This document shows, piece by piece, positions 45,357 through 56,000 of a stretch of DNA of 64,000 nt. Position numbers and translations under genes: made by a program. The notes under the pieces were generated by a model. It was not told the origin of the DNA and did no database searches. It saw nothing but the letters and a program-made list of their open reading frames with translations. Within the stretch, counting starts at the first letter, position 1, and each line of letters opens with the position of its first letter. The DNA comes from Hemerocallis citrina (Eukaryota; Streptophyta; Magnoliopsida; Asparagales; Asphodelaceae): assembly GCA_017893485.1 (NCBI GenBank), contig CM030362.1, forward strand, positions 258,945,755 to 259,009,754. Direction: 5' to 3'.

Positions 45357-45926
45357 TATCTAGCAAGGTCTCCTTAATATTCTTAGGTTCAAGTACAGAG
45401 ATGAAAGCGGACAAACACATGAAATTTTGAGCTTGTGTTCGAGTAGTTACCCTTTTTGACATATCGCTTCGTATAAGATTTGGTGGATGGCTAGACATGA
45501 TTTTGCATGCTTTCGTTGGTGGAAGTTGATGTTGTATATGATCATCTTCCATGACATCAATTTGTTGTTGAGACATCTCTTCTATTTGGGATGTGGATGC
45601 ATCTCCATTTTGAGGAGGCTTATGATTTTGAGAATCCACATTTGGTTTTTGATCAATGGATACCTGTTTCTTTTCAACACGAACACCATTTTCTTTGGCT
45701 TGTGAGAGCTTTTAGTTTGCTTACCGAACTGACATGGCTCACAAGGTTTATCTTTCTTAAATTTAATTTTGGGGATCCCCCTCACAAGCTCCTTGGTTAC
45801 AAGTTTGTTGAGATTATCAAGGACTGTGTGTCCAAGTCGCTGATGCCATAACCAGCCATCCTCATAGCTAGCAACAAAGCACATCATATTCTCCTGTGCT
45901 AATTCATTAGTGTTTATGACATACAT
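45292..45926 (-). pseudogene. Copia pre-integrase zinc region; catalytic core deleted
   Basis: GWLWHQRLGHTVLDNLNKL and CEPCQFGKQTKSSH form the integrase HHCC motif (45720-45880). The next sequence is already the RT-proximal linker (NHKPPQNGDASTSQIEEMSQ). The DDE core, usually some 250-300 residues, is missing at about 45690-45720. Integration in trans would have been needed after this deletion. Confidence 0.85.
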
Positions 45927-46250
45927 TGTTACATCTGTTAGCGAGAAGTAAACATGATTTATTGCTATCTAGCACAGTGCATACATTCTTATCAAAGGTA
46001 ACAGTATAACCTTTGTCACATAATTGGCCGACGCTGAGTAAATTGTGTTTCAAACATCTTACCAATAGAACATCCTCAATGGAGCATGAAGAACCATAGT
46101 TTATTTTACCTTCACCATTGGTTTGACCAGTGCTATTATCTCCAAAGATGATGTCCTTCCCTCTTTCCCTTGATAATGATGTAAAGTATCTATTATTACC
46201 TGTCATATGGTTTGAGCATCCACTATCAATATATCACCGATCTTTAGTCT
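45907..46250 (-). pseudogene. Copia protease
   Basis: DSGCSNHMTGN (46200-46235) with a stop just upstream, followed by SSCSIEDVLLVRCLKHNLLS and VGQLCDKGYTVTFD, typical of copia protease. Active-site variant DSG. Confidence 0.85.
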
Positions 46251-47206
46251 TGATACGTTGAGGTACCTACATTAAGATTAGTAGGTATAATTTTGGGTGC
46301 CCAAGTTTGTTTTGAACCTGCATTTACATTTTTTCTTACCCGAACAAAATTAGTATTCCTTTTTAACGATCAATTATAAGAAATATGCCCTAGTCTATAA
46401 ACATTTGATACTATTATGCCTTGGGTCATGCACATTTGCATAGTTTTGTGTTGATTTGTGATCATGTTGGTGACTATGCATGTATGTATGACATGATGAT
46501 TTAGATTTTTGATGGTGTATTGGTTCTTCGTAACCAAACCCTTAATTATCATGATAAGATCTTGAATTCTTTGTAATAAGGTAACTGAGCCCTTCATATT
46601 TTTCAACAATTTTCTCAAACTCAAATACTCTTTTACAAAGTCTTTTCCTAGTCACCTCATCGTCTTGTGTTCCAACGAAGAGTGTCAGTGTAGCATCGAG
46701 TATTCAATTTTGTTCAAGAGATTCATTACAACTTACCACTACCTCATCAAATTTTCTTTTGCATTATTTTAAATCATCAGTGAGTTTAGCAATATAAATA
46801 GATTTCTCATGAATTTCTCTTAAGTTTTCATCATGTGTTGCTCAGGATTCTTGAATTTGTTGTTTTAAATACTTATTTTCCTCTAGCAACACATCATGAT
46901 CTTTTCTAAATGACTCGAATTTTTTCATAATCAAAGAATTTTTATTTTTAGTTTTTGATTTTTAGTGATGCAAGAGTCATGTGATTCATTTGGAATTTGT
47001 TTATATTCTCTTAATTCACGACTCAATTTCTTAGCATAATCTTTTAATCCATTACACATGTCTACTAAATCATCGTAAGTGGGTTCTTCGATTACCTCTT
47101 CTTGGGATAGTGATTGCACCTCACCATTCCCAAGACCCATGAAACCAATATTGTTGTGATCCTGCTCATCCTCGCTTGAATTTGAGTCTAGCCATGTTGC
47201 CTTCAC
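46251..47206 (-). pseudogene. Copia gag-protease linker, degraded
   Basis: The frame at 46931-47206 is acidic and coiled-coil-like (DDLVDMCNGLKDYAKKLSRE). Toward 46251 only short interrupted frames remain. It links gag to protease in Sire-like elements. Confidence 0.65.
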
Positions 47207-48232
47207 CGCCTTCTTTCTTAATCCTGGATTGGAGTGATAGTAGTCCTTATTCCTATCCTGTGAGACAAGACAATTAGCCCGAATGTGTCCAGACTTTTTG
47301 CATTTGTATCATATGTCGTCTTTATCCTTTTCTCTTTCTCCTTGATACCTGCCATATTTTTTATGTTTAAGATACTTACAAAATTGTTTAGTCAGCAAGG
47401 CGATGTCTTCATCTGACTCCTCACGATCTGACTCTGCTTTTGATGGTCGAAATTTTTCTGCTTTCAAGGCGATGGCCCTCTCTTCGGTTTTTGGTTCAAT
47501 CCCGATGTTCTGCTTATATCGTTTGGTTTCGGTCATCTCTTCGGTTTTTGGTTCAATCTCGATGTTCTGCTTGTATCGTTTGGTTTCGGTCATCTCTATC
47601 TCGTATGTCTTCAGTTTTCCTTGGTAGGTGTAGTAATCGAATCTCTTTTTCTCAAGGGTTTCCCTCATTGCTGCAGCTTTTACATACCATTCCGGCCTTT
47701 TAGTTTTATGACCCTTGGGTCATCATCCAACCCCTTACCTAAGCTCTCATGCTCGTGTGCAATAATATCGAAACAAGCAAGCATTTGATCTACGTTCTCT
47801 CCTGACAACATACGAAAAACATCAAACTTATAAAAACATAAATTTACTTTAGCTTTTACCTCAGAAGCGGTTCCCTCATGCCGTTTTAGCATGTTGTTTC
47901 CAATCTCGTATGCTGTATTGCAATTTCGCCTGTATCGCAGTAGTTCTTCATTGTTCAATCCTGCATAAAGAGCCGTCATAGCTTTGGAGTTTGCTGTTTT
48001 TAGTGCTAGCGCTACTTTTGAGAAAGCCTTCTTTCCATCGTTGACCGGAATATCTGTTTTGTTTATACACACATTCCATACTTTTTCTCCAAGCATCTGT
48101 AAGAAATGAGACATACGAACTCCAAACATCATAGCATTTTCTATCAAAATATGGTGAGCGTGTTAGACTTGTCCCATTGGAGATGAATGGCTCCGATAAG
48201 TACAAGTTTTCGGGAGGAGGGATTTCGGCCAT
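47207..48232 (-). pseudogene. Copia gag
   Basis: ATG at 48232 (MAEIPPPENLYLSEPFISNG), then the gag core (frameshift near 48140; AYEIGNNMLKRHEGTASEVK), a region with a duplicated MTETKRYKQNI block, and a CCHC knuckle YKCKKSGHIRANC near 47260. There a TGA replaces the codon of the first Cys. The acidic DREESDEDIALL lies before the knuckle. Confidence 0.88.
47478..47602. repeat. 57-bp in-frame duplication in copia gag
   Basis: GGTTTCGGTCATCTCTTCGG plus downstream bases occur twice, giving two copies of a 19-residue block (MTETKRYKQNI-IEPKTEE). Confidence 0.85.
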
Positions 48233-49252
48233 TGGACCTTTTGCTTAAGCTTTTAAGCTCTTAGTAAGCACCTCGCTCTGATACCACTGTAAATCACCTG
48301 GGGGGGTGAATAGGGTGATTGTGCAGAATTTAAAAAATTAAAATTAAGTTGCAAAGTAAATGAGAAGAGATAGAAAAAGCAAACACAGCAAGTACAAGTG
48401 ACGCAGCGATATAACGTGGTTCGACTCCCAGGTCTACGTCTACACCATCTACTTGTAGCAATTTTCCGCCACAAGCGTTCCACTATACTCAAACCCTTGT
48501 ACAGTAATTATCGGATTCAGGCCGAGAGACCTATTACACCCACAGGACTTCTAAGATAAGCCCCGTCAATCTCACCGAGGTGGAAGAAAAGAAAAACTCA
48601 AGATCTTTAATGATCCTGACTGAAGAAAACAAATAGTATCCACACTCGGATTGATTGTTGAATGGACTAGTTCAGAAGATTTTTCTCAGAGCAATAGGTG
48701 AAGAATACACGGTGGGTTCGTCCAAATATATAGACTTAGGAAGTATTTCTCTCAAAAATAGAAACGATACATTCAAAAAAAATATATATATATATATGCG
48801 CAAGGTACAGTCGACCGCAAAAAGGGACAGTCGATCGTTCATCTTTTAATCGAAAAGTTGAAAGATGAATGGTCGACTATCTCATCATTTTAACTGCGAT
48901 GAGCGTTCGACTGTGGTGTGGTCGACCGACTGTGTAGTAGATCGACCGCAATCATGCTGATGCTTACGAAACCACTTTATATTCTTGCCATATACTAATC
49001 AATCAATAATCAATCAAATACATATAAAATCTCACTAATATGGAAAAACAAAAACTGATATTGATGGTTTTCTTGGGCACTAATCAATATGTGCTCTTTT
49101 TGAATAACTTCTTCTTTTACTTGATTTTGCAATCCTTTGTTTGATTTTGTAATCTTTCTTTATTGCTTTCCGTCTTTGCTTATTTTTGAATCTCTTATTG
49201 ATTTTATTCATTCCTGAAAATCTGAACATCTTAATTGAAACTTATTAGTATA

Positions 49253-50058
<806 letters not shown>

Positions 50059-50102
50059 TGTAAGCATGTTTTGTGCACACCAAACTAGGTGCCAACAGAT
50101 TG

Positions 50103-50209
50103 TTGTGTCTTAATTGCTAATTATTTTTCTTTATTTTCAAAATAAAATTTTAAGATAACTTGCTATTTTGATGGTTAAATGCTTTACTATTTCTTTTCGT
50201 ATTCGAGAT

Positions 50210-50244
<35 letters not shown>
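50103..50244. other. AT-rich flank and (TA)n
   Basis: Short flank outside the copia array, ending in an interrupted TA tract (50206-50244). No other feature. Confidence 0.7.
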
Positions 50245-50410
50245 GGGAAATGCTCCATTGAAAATGCAAATGTTGTGAAAACACGTGAAAACCACCTAGG
50301 CCGTTGTTGGAAACAATGGCTTAGGTTATAACCTAGGCCAACCTAGGCCGTTGACGGCCTAAGTGGTTTTCCACGTTTTCATCGCTACAGTACGTTTTCA
50401 ATGGAGCATT

Positions 50411-50412
<2 letters not shown>
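50245..50412. mobile_element. 168-bp hairpin MITE in (TA)n
   Basis: GGAAATGCTCCATTGAAAA at the left is mirrored at 50397-50412; CCTAGGCC and AACCTAGGCCAACCTAGG blocks lie near the centre. TA repeats follow at 50413-50458. Confidence 0.8.
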
Positions 50413-50458
<46 letters not shown>

Positions 50459-50460
<2 letters not shown>

Positions 50461-50720
50461 CTTCTTCGGTTGCAAACGGGTCTGTGTGCACGGGTCTCGG
50501 TTGCAAACGGGTCTCGGTTGCAAACAGGTCTGTGCGCACAGACCCGTGCGAACTTTAATCTGGGTCGTTGGATCATTGATCCAGCAGCCCAAATTTTTTT
50601 GATAAAATTTTGCCTTAACCCGCCGTTTCCAACCCGTTTCCAACGACGGGTTAAGGCAAAATTTTATTTAAAATTTTGCCTTAACCCGTCGTTGTCAAGG
50701 ACGGGTTAAGGCAAAATTTT
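50459..50720. repeat. Stacked short hairpins near the MULE left end
   Basis: A perfect 18-bp palindrome GGTCTGTGCGCACAGACC (50527-50544) and repeated GGTTGCAAACGGGTCT blocks are followed by two hairpins with arms AAAATTTTGCCTTAACCCG (50604-50665 and 50670-50720). A related TAACCCGTTATT hairpin occurs at 54700-54775, so these may belong to the MULE or be a small hairpin element. Confidence 0.7.
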
Positions 50721-50739
50721 TAATCTCAAATCTGTATAC

Positions 50740-50970
50740 AGTTCGTCTTCCTCCTCGATCTCCCCCTCCTCATTTTCAGTCGTTTTTTGGCCGAAACCAA
50801 ACCCAAGAACCCTAAAAAAATTCCAAACTCCTCCGTTTGCTCCTCCTCCTCTTCCACTCTCATACAATCTCTCTCTCCAAATATCTACATCGAAAGCAAA
50901 TCAAATCCCTAGTTCGGCCACAAATCGATCTATTGGCAACATTCGTAGTTATTTTGTAAGGTATTGACTA
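50740..50970 (+). promoter_or_regulatory. Probable 5' UTR exon of the PMD gene
   Basis: CT-rich leader with CTCCTCCTCCTCTTCC and CTCTCTCTCC, ending TTTTGTAAGGTATTG, a plausible splice donor at about 50955-50962. If it is used, the palindromic array would lie in the first intron. Inferred from composition only. Confidence 0.4.
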
Positions 50971-51161
50971 ATTCTTTGCCTTATTAGAGTTAATTATGTT
51001 GATTTCTAAATATTTACATAGTAAACTATTTAGAAAGTCCCAAAAAAATTCTTTGTCCAAAATTATTTTAAAATGTAGAAATGTTTGGCTTACTAATTTA
51101 GTTTTATTTGTGTTGATTTTTCATGTCCAATTTATACGGAAATAATGAGTTTGAATTTTTT

Positions 51162-53130
51162 AGTGTGGTTAGAGTAGAAAACGTTGCAAACGGCCTCCAA
51201 AAAATACAAAACATTGTGAGTAGGTTGATCTCACACAACACAAGCCACCCCGACTTGTAGAAGTGGGTTTCGATTCACGGTTCGAGATATACGGCCGTGT
51301 AACATTATTTGATTAAAAAAAAACCTAATAAAGCGGTATACGGACGTATCTCGCAAACCGTGAGTCAAAACTAACTTATACAAGTTTGGGTGGCTTGCGC
51401 TACGTGAATTCGACCAAGTTGCAAAGTTTTATAAATTTTGGATGCCGTTTGTGCGGTTTTCTCACGTTCCTCACATTAGAAGTTAATGACTTAGAATTTT
51501 TTTAGTGCGGTTAGAGTTGAAAACCTTGCAAACGGCCTCCAAAAAATACGAAACTTTGCGATTAGGTTGATCTCACGCAGCAGAAGCCACCCCAACTTAT
51601 AGAAGTGGGTTTCGATTCACGGTTCGAGATATACGACCACGTATCACTTTTGGTTAAAAAAAACCTAATAAAGTGGTATACGGACGTATCTCGCAAACCG
51701 TGAGTCGAAACTCACTTCTACAAGTTTGGCTGGCTTGCGCTACGTGAATTCGACCAAGTTGGAAAGTTTTATAAATTTTGGATACCGTTTGTGTGGTTTT
51801 CTCATGTTCCTCGCATTAGAAGTTAATGAGTTAGAATTTTTTTAGCGTGGTTAGAGTAGAAAACCTTGCAAACGGCCTCCAAAAAGTACGATACTTTGCG
51901 AGTAAGTTGATATGACGGAGCACAAGTCACGCCAACTTGTAGAAGTGGGTTTCGATTCACGGTTCGAGATATACGGCCGTGTATCGCTTTTGGTTTAAAA
52001 AAACCTAATAAAGCTGTATACGGACGTATCTCGCAAACCGTGAGTCGAAACTCACTTCTACAAGTTTGGGTGGCTTGTACTACGTGAATTCGACCAAGTT
52101 GCAAAGTTTTAGAAATTTTAGATGCCGTTTATGTGGTTTTCTCACGTTCCTCGCATTAGAAGTTATTGACTTAGAATTTGTTGAGTTCGGTTAGAGTAGA
52201 AAATCTTGCAAACGGCCTAGAAAATATACAAAACTTTGCGAGTAAGTTGATCTCATGCAGCACAAGTCACTCCAACTTGTAGAAGTGGGTTTCGATTCAC
52301 GGTTCGAGATTTACGGCCGTGTACCGCTTTTGGTTAAAAAAAACCCTAATAAAGCGGTATACGGACGTATCTGGCAAACCATGAGTCGAAACTCACTTCT
52401 ACAAGTTTAGGTGGCTTTCGCTACGTGAATTTGACCAAGTTACAAAGTTTTAGAAATTTTGGATGCCATTTGTGTGGTTTTCTCACGTTCCTCGCATTAT
52501 AAGTTATTGACTTAGAATTTTTTGAGTTCGGTTAGAGTAGAAAACCTTGCAAATGGCCTCCAAAAAATACGAAACTTTGTAAGAAGGTTGATCTCATGCA
52601 GCACAAGCCACTCCAACTTGTAGAAGTGGGTTTCGATTCATGGTTCGAGATATACGGCTGTGTATCACTTTTGGTTTTAAAAAAACCTAATAAAGTGGTA
52701 TACGGCTGTATCTCGCAAACCGTGAGTCGGAACTTACACCTACAAGTTTGGGTGGCTTGCGCTACGTGAATTCGTCCAAGTTTCAAAGTTTTATAAATTT
52801 TGGATACCGTTTGTGTGGTTTTTCCACGTTCCTCGCATTACAAGTTAATCACTTATAAAGCATTTAGTGCGGTTAGACTAGAAAACCCTTCAAACCACCT
52901 CCAATAAATACGAAACTTTGCGAGTAGGATGGTCTCAAGTAGCACAAGCAACCCCAACTTGCAGAAGTAAGTTTTCATTCATGTTTCGAGTGATATAGGC
53001 GTGTATCGGTTTATTTGGATTTTTTTACAACCAAAAGCGGTACACGCCCGTATCTCTCCAACCGATAGTTGAAACTCACTTCAACAAGTTAGGGTGACTT
53101 GTGCTACATGAATCCGACCAAGTTGCCTTG
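51162..53130. repeat. Six tandem 340-bp palindromic units
   Basis: TGTAGAAGTGGGTTTCGATT recurs at spacing 340-342 bp (positions near 51257, 51599, 51939, 52279, 52620, 52961). Within each unit the first half is the inverted copy of the second: GCAAACGGCCTCC against GGATGCCGTTTGTGC, ACTTGTAGAAGTGGGTTTCG against CGAAACTCACTTCTACAAGT, CACGGTTCGAGATATACGG against CCGTATCTCGCAAACCGTG. Arms are about 130-150 bp around a short AT-rich centre (TGGTTAAAAAAACC). If transcribed, each would form a long hairpin RNA. The last unit is the most diverged. Confidence 0.93.
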
Positions 53131-53250
53131 TACTGCTTTTTTTTGTTTCATTTGTGCATTTTTCCCCACAATTTTGGTATGTTTATTGATGATAAATAAA
53201 TTGATGTAACGCATACCAACAACATTAAAATTTTTTTGTACATAAATAAA

Positions 53251-54617
53251 TGGCTAGAACAAGGCAACCGAGAAGCCCCTCCAGTACTACTAGTGGCGCA
53301 CCAACTACGGAGGTAAGATTGATTATTATTATTGGTTTTAAATACGAATATATAACATTATCTTAATAATAACATTTGTTATCTTTGTTGGTGTAGGTTG
53401 GTGGCCGTCAATCTACATCTGCTAAGGCAGGTCCGTCTTCCTCAGTTCCCGTTACACCACCTGGGCCCGTGGACACAAATTTACTCACGTTGCAATCCCA
53501 ACACTGATTCTAAGCCATGTGGAATGGGTGTGATAAGAAATGTAACTTCCGGAAGCACGCGGTTCTTCCTTTTGACCCCTGTATCACACCGTACTTAGTT
53601 GAGGCCGGTTTCTACAAAGCTAGATTCATGGAGGGAGTGAAGTTGGATCGCCGCTACTTACAGCTCATGTCGAGCGATGGAGGCCGGAGACCCACACATT
53701 CCACCTACCAGTGGGTGAGATGACTGTGACCCTCCAGGATGTAGCAATGATAACTGGGCTACCAATAGAAGGGGTCGCCGTGACGGGGAACATGGACTTC
53801 GATCGAGTTGAAGTTGTTCGTGATTTGCTCGGTATCGACCTCCAGTTGATAGTTGTCCAAAGAAGAGAAGACGTTGAAAAAGAAATCCTCGCAAACGCTT
53901 CCGCAGATTATGATGAAGATTTATTATATGAACAAATAGAAACTATGAAAGATAAAGCGGAAGCTGAAGTTTGGGATGAAACTTTCGAGGGTAAATCACT
54001 GTATATTAGTTGGTTGAAATTTCAGTTCGAGGAGGATTATTTGACCCCCGATTCGGATGAGGAAACCCTAACCTACTATTCTCGTGCATACATTTTTAGT
54101 ATAATCGGGGGAGTGATCTTCCCGAACTCATCTGGATCGACCGTGCCGCTAATGTACCTACGGTTATTGGAAAATTTCCGTTATATGGGCCGTTTCAGTT
54201 AGGGGAAGTGCGACATTGGCACTACTGTATAGGAATTTGTGCTTATGTTCATTAGGTGTCGTACAAATGGGTAGCCTGATGGTACTACTGCAAATATGGA
54301 GTTGGGAATACATCCACATCGAACGTCCCCGTATTATTGAACCAACACCGGATTGGTTGGCCGACCTGAGGGTGCCAGAGTTGTTACCTCCTCTAAAAGT
54401 ATATTGGGCGGGGCGGCACACGTGGGTCGATAACCCACGCCAATCTTTAACCTACTACAGAGATGAGTTAAATAAACTGCGGGACGAGTTCGCCAATTGG
54501 GAACCGTACTCGAACGCCAGGTTGCAAAGGGTTCCACCTACTCTAACCTTCTCTAAAAATAGGAAGGCATTGATACACTTCTCAAAATCCAATAACAACA
54601 AGTGCAACCAAACATAG
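53251..54617 (+). pseudogene. Plant mobile domain (MAIN/PMD-like) gene, frameshifted
   Basis: ATG at 53251 (MARTRQPRSPSSTTSG); an intron fits at 53313-53396 (GT...TAG). Then the PMD core follows: LPFDPCITPYLVEAGFYKA, LDRRYLQLM, and TVTLQDVAMITGLPIEGVAV (53727-53786), the most diagnostic motif. Next come an acidic insert, YFSRAYIF-like and IGGVIFPNSSG, SATLALLYRNLCLCS, and a tail with PELLPPLKVYWAG-RHTW. Frame changes lie near 53500, 53672 and 54205 (one extra base just before GGGAAGTGCG). PF10536-type proteins include host MAIN/MAIL and transposon versions. This one looks transposon-borne. Confidence 0.85.
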
Positions 54618-55575
54618 AAGCAACAAAACAAAGAAACAACGACAGAGGAATGTACAGAAGTGCTTCGATGTCCACAGATCAAGTATTCATAATGTTTGGC
54701 CAAAATATCTCTACTTAACCCGTTATTACACTTAACCCGTCATCACCAATAACGGGTTAGGTAGAGATTTATTGGCAGAACTTCATCAAGTACAGATCCA
54801 CGAACCACTTAAACAGTCTGTGGTTGTTGCTTCTTTGTTGCCTTGCGCTTGTCTTCACGCCAATCTTCATTTCCTTCTTGTTATCTTGCCTTCTTCATTC
54901 AATGTTTTTGAGAAGTGTATCATTTTCTTCTTGTTTTCTTCCCTTCTTCATTCAACATTTTCATATATGGGGAACAATGCATTCTTATTTTCTTGTTGCT
55001 TCTTTTCTTGCCTTCTTTATTTCCTTCTTGTTTTCTTCCCTTCTTCATTCAAGCCTTCCCAGAAGTGTATGAATGCACTCTTGTCTTCTTGTTGCATCTT
55101 TTCTTGCCTTCTTCATTTCCCTCTTGTTTTCTTCCCTTCTTCATTCAACATTTTCAAACTGAATCAATGCCTTCTTGTTTTCTTGCCCTTGTTTGTTTGC
55201 CTTCTTCATTTGCCTATAACTTTGAATCAATGCCTTCTTTTTCAATGAAGAAAATACATCAAATGAAGAAAAGAAAGGGAAAAAAAAGGGAGGAGGCTGC
55301 TGCAGAAGTTTCAGAAAGAAGGGCAGAGAATTTTGAGAAAAAAGTAGTCACGTTCAAGGAGACTCTCCTTCATCATTCTTCTCTAAAAATGTTTGTAGAA
55401 TATGAAGGGGGGAAAAGTTTCAGAAAGAAGCTGAAGATGCAGAAGTAGAGAGACAGATGCATGTCTACGTTAGCGTAAAAGTGCATGCTGGGTTTTTCTC
55501 AATGGGTAGGGAGGACTGCTGACTTTGCCTTTTTTTTATCTTCTTTCGTTTTTTGGGATTCTCTGATAGACTTCA
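54618..55575. other. Intergenic region between the convergent MULE genes
   Basis: Contains a hairpin at 54700-54775 (CCAAAATATCTCTAC and TAACCCGTTATT arms) and a pyrimidine-rich repeat region at 54830-55240 built of TTCTTGTTTTCTTCCCTTC and TTCATTCAACATTTTC blocks. The plus-strand frames there (54772-55448) are low complexity and unlikely to be genes. From 55250 it is purine-rich. Confidence 0.7.
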
Positions 55576-55598
55576 ACCTCTTCCCTTTGTGGTGCATT
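55576..55598 (-). pseudogene. Last codons of the FAR1 transposase beyond the CACTA
   Basis: Removing the CACTA and one ATT copy lets the transposase frame (ending GDLVQ at 61823) run on for about seven codons to a TGA at about 55576. So this is the original end of the gene; with the CACTA in place the frame ends after SLQHI. Confidence 0.55.
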
Positions 55599-55619
55599 CA
55601 CTACAACATATTGGGCATT

Positions 55620-56000
55620 TCATAGCATTTGTAAAATGCTATAAAAGGTCTATGACAGCGTTTTACAAATGCTGTCGTAGCCCCCGCTATCGTAAGTTTA
55701 TAGCGTTTACTGGAAACGCTATGCTTTTTATAGCGTTTCGGAAATGCTGTCGTTTTGACAGCGTTTTCTGGAAACGCTATCATTTTTATAGCGTTTCAAA
55801 AACGCTATTGATTTGATAGCGTTCTCAAAAACGCTATCAATTGATAACATTTCAAAAATGCTATCATTTGACAATGTTTCGGAAAATGCTATAAAAACCG
55901 AGCGTTTTTTAAAAATGCAATCTTTTTCACAACATTTGCAAAATGCTATCTTTTTAAGAGAGATTTTTTTACAACGTTTTAAGAACGCTGTTTCTTTTTA
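55620..56000. repeat. CACTA left subterminal repeats
   Basis: Some fifteen or more short sites of the form ATAGCGTTT, AACGCTAT, GACAGCGTTTT or AAATGCTGTC alternate in direct and inverted order. These are presumed transposase binding sites. The matching right block is at 58990-59056 and 61681-61822. Confidence 0.88.

Noticed and set aside
54772..55448. Plus-strand hydrophobic ORFs of 158 and 177 codons
   Set aside because: Translation of pyrimidine-rich TTCTT repeats; phenylalanine and leucine content is a by-product of composition.
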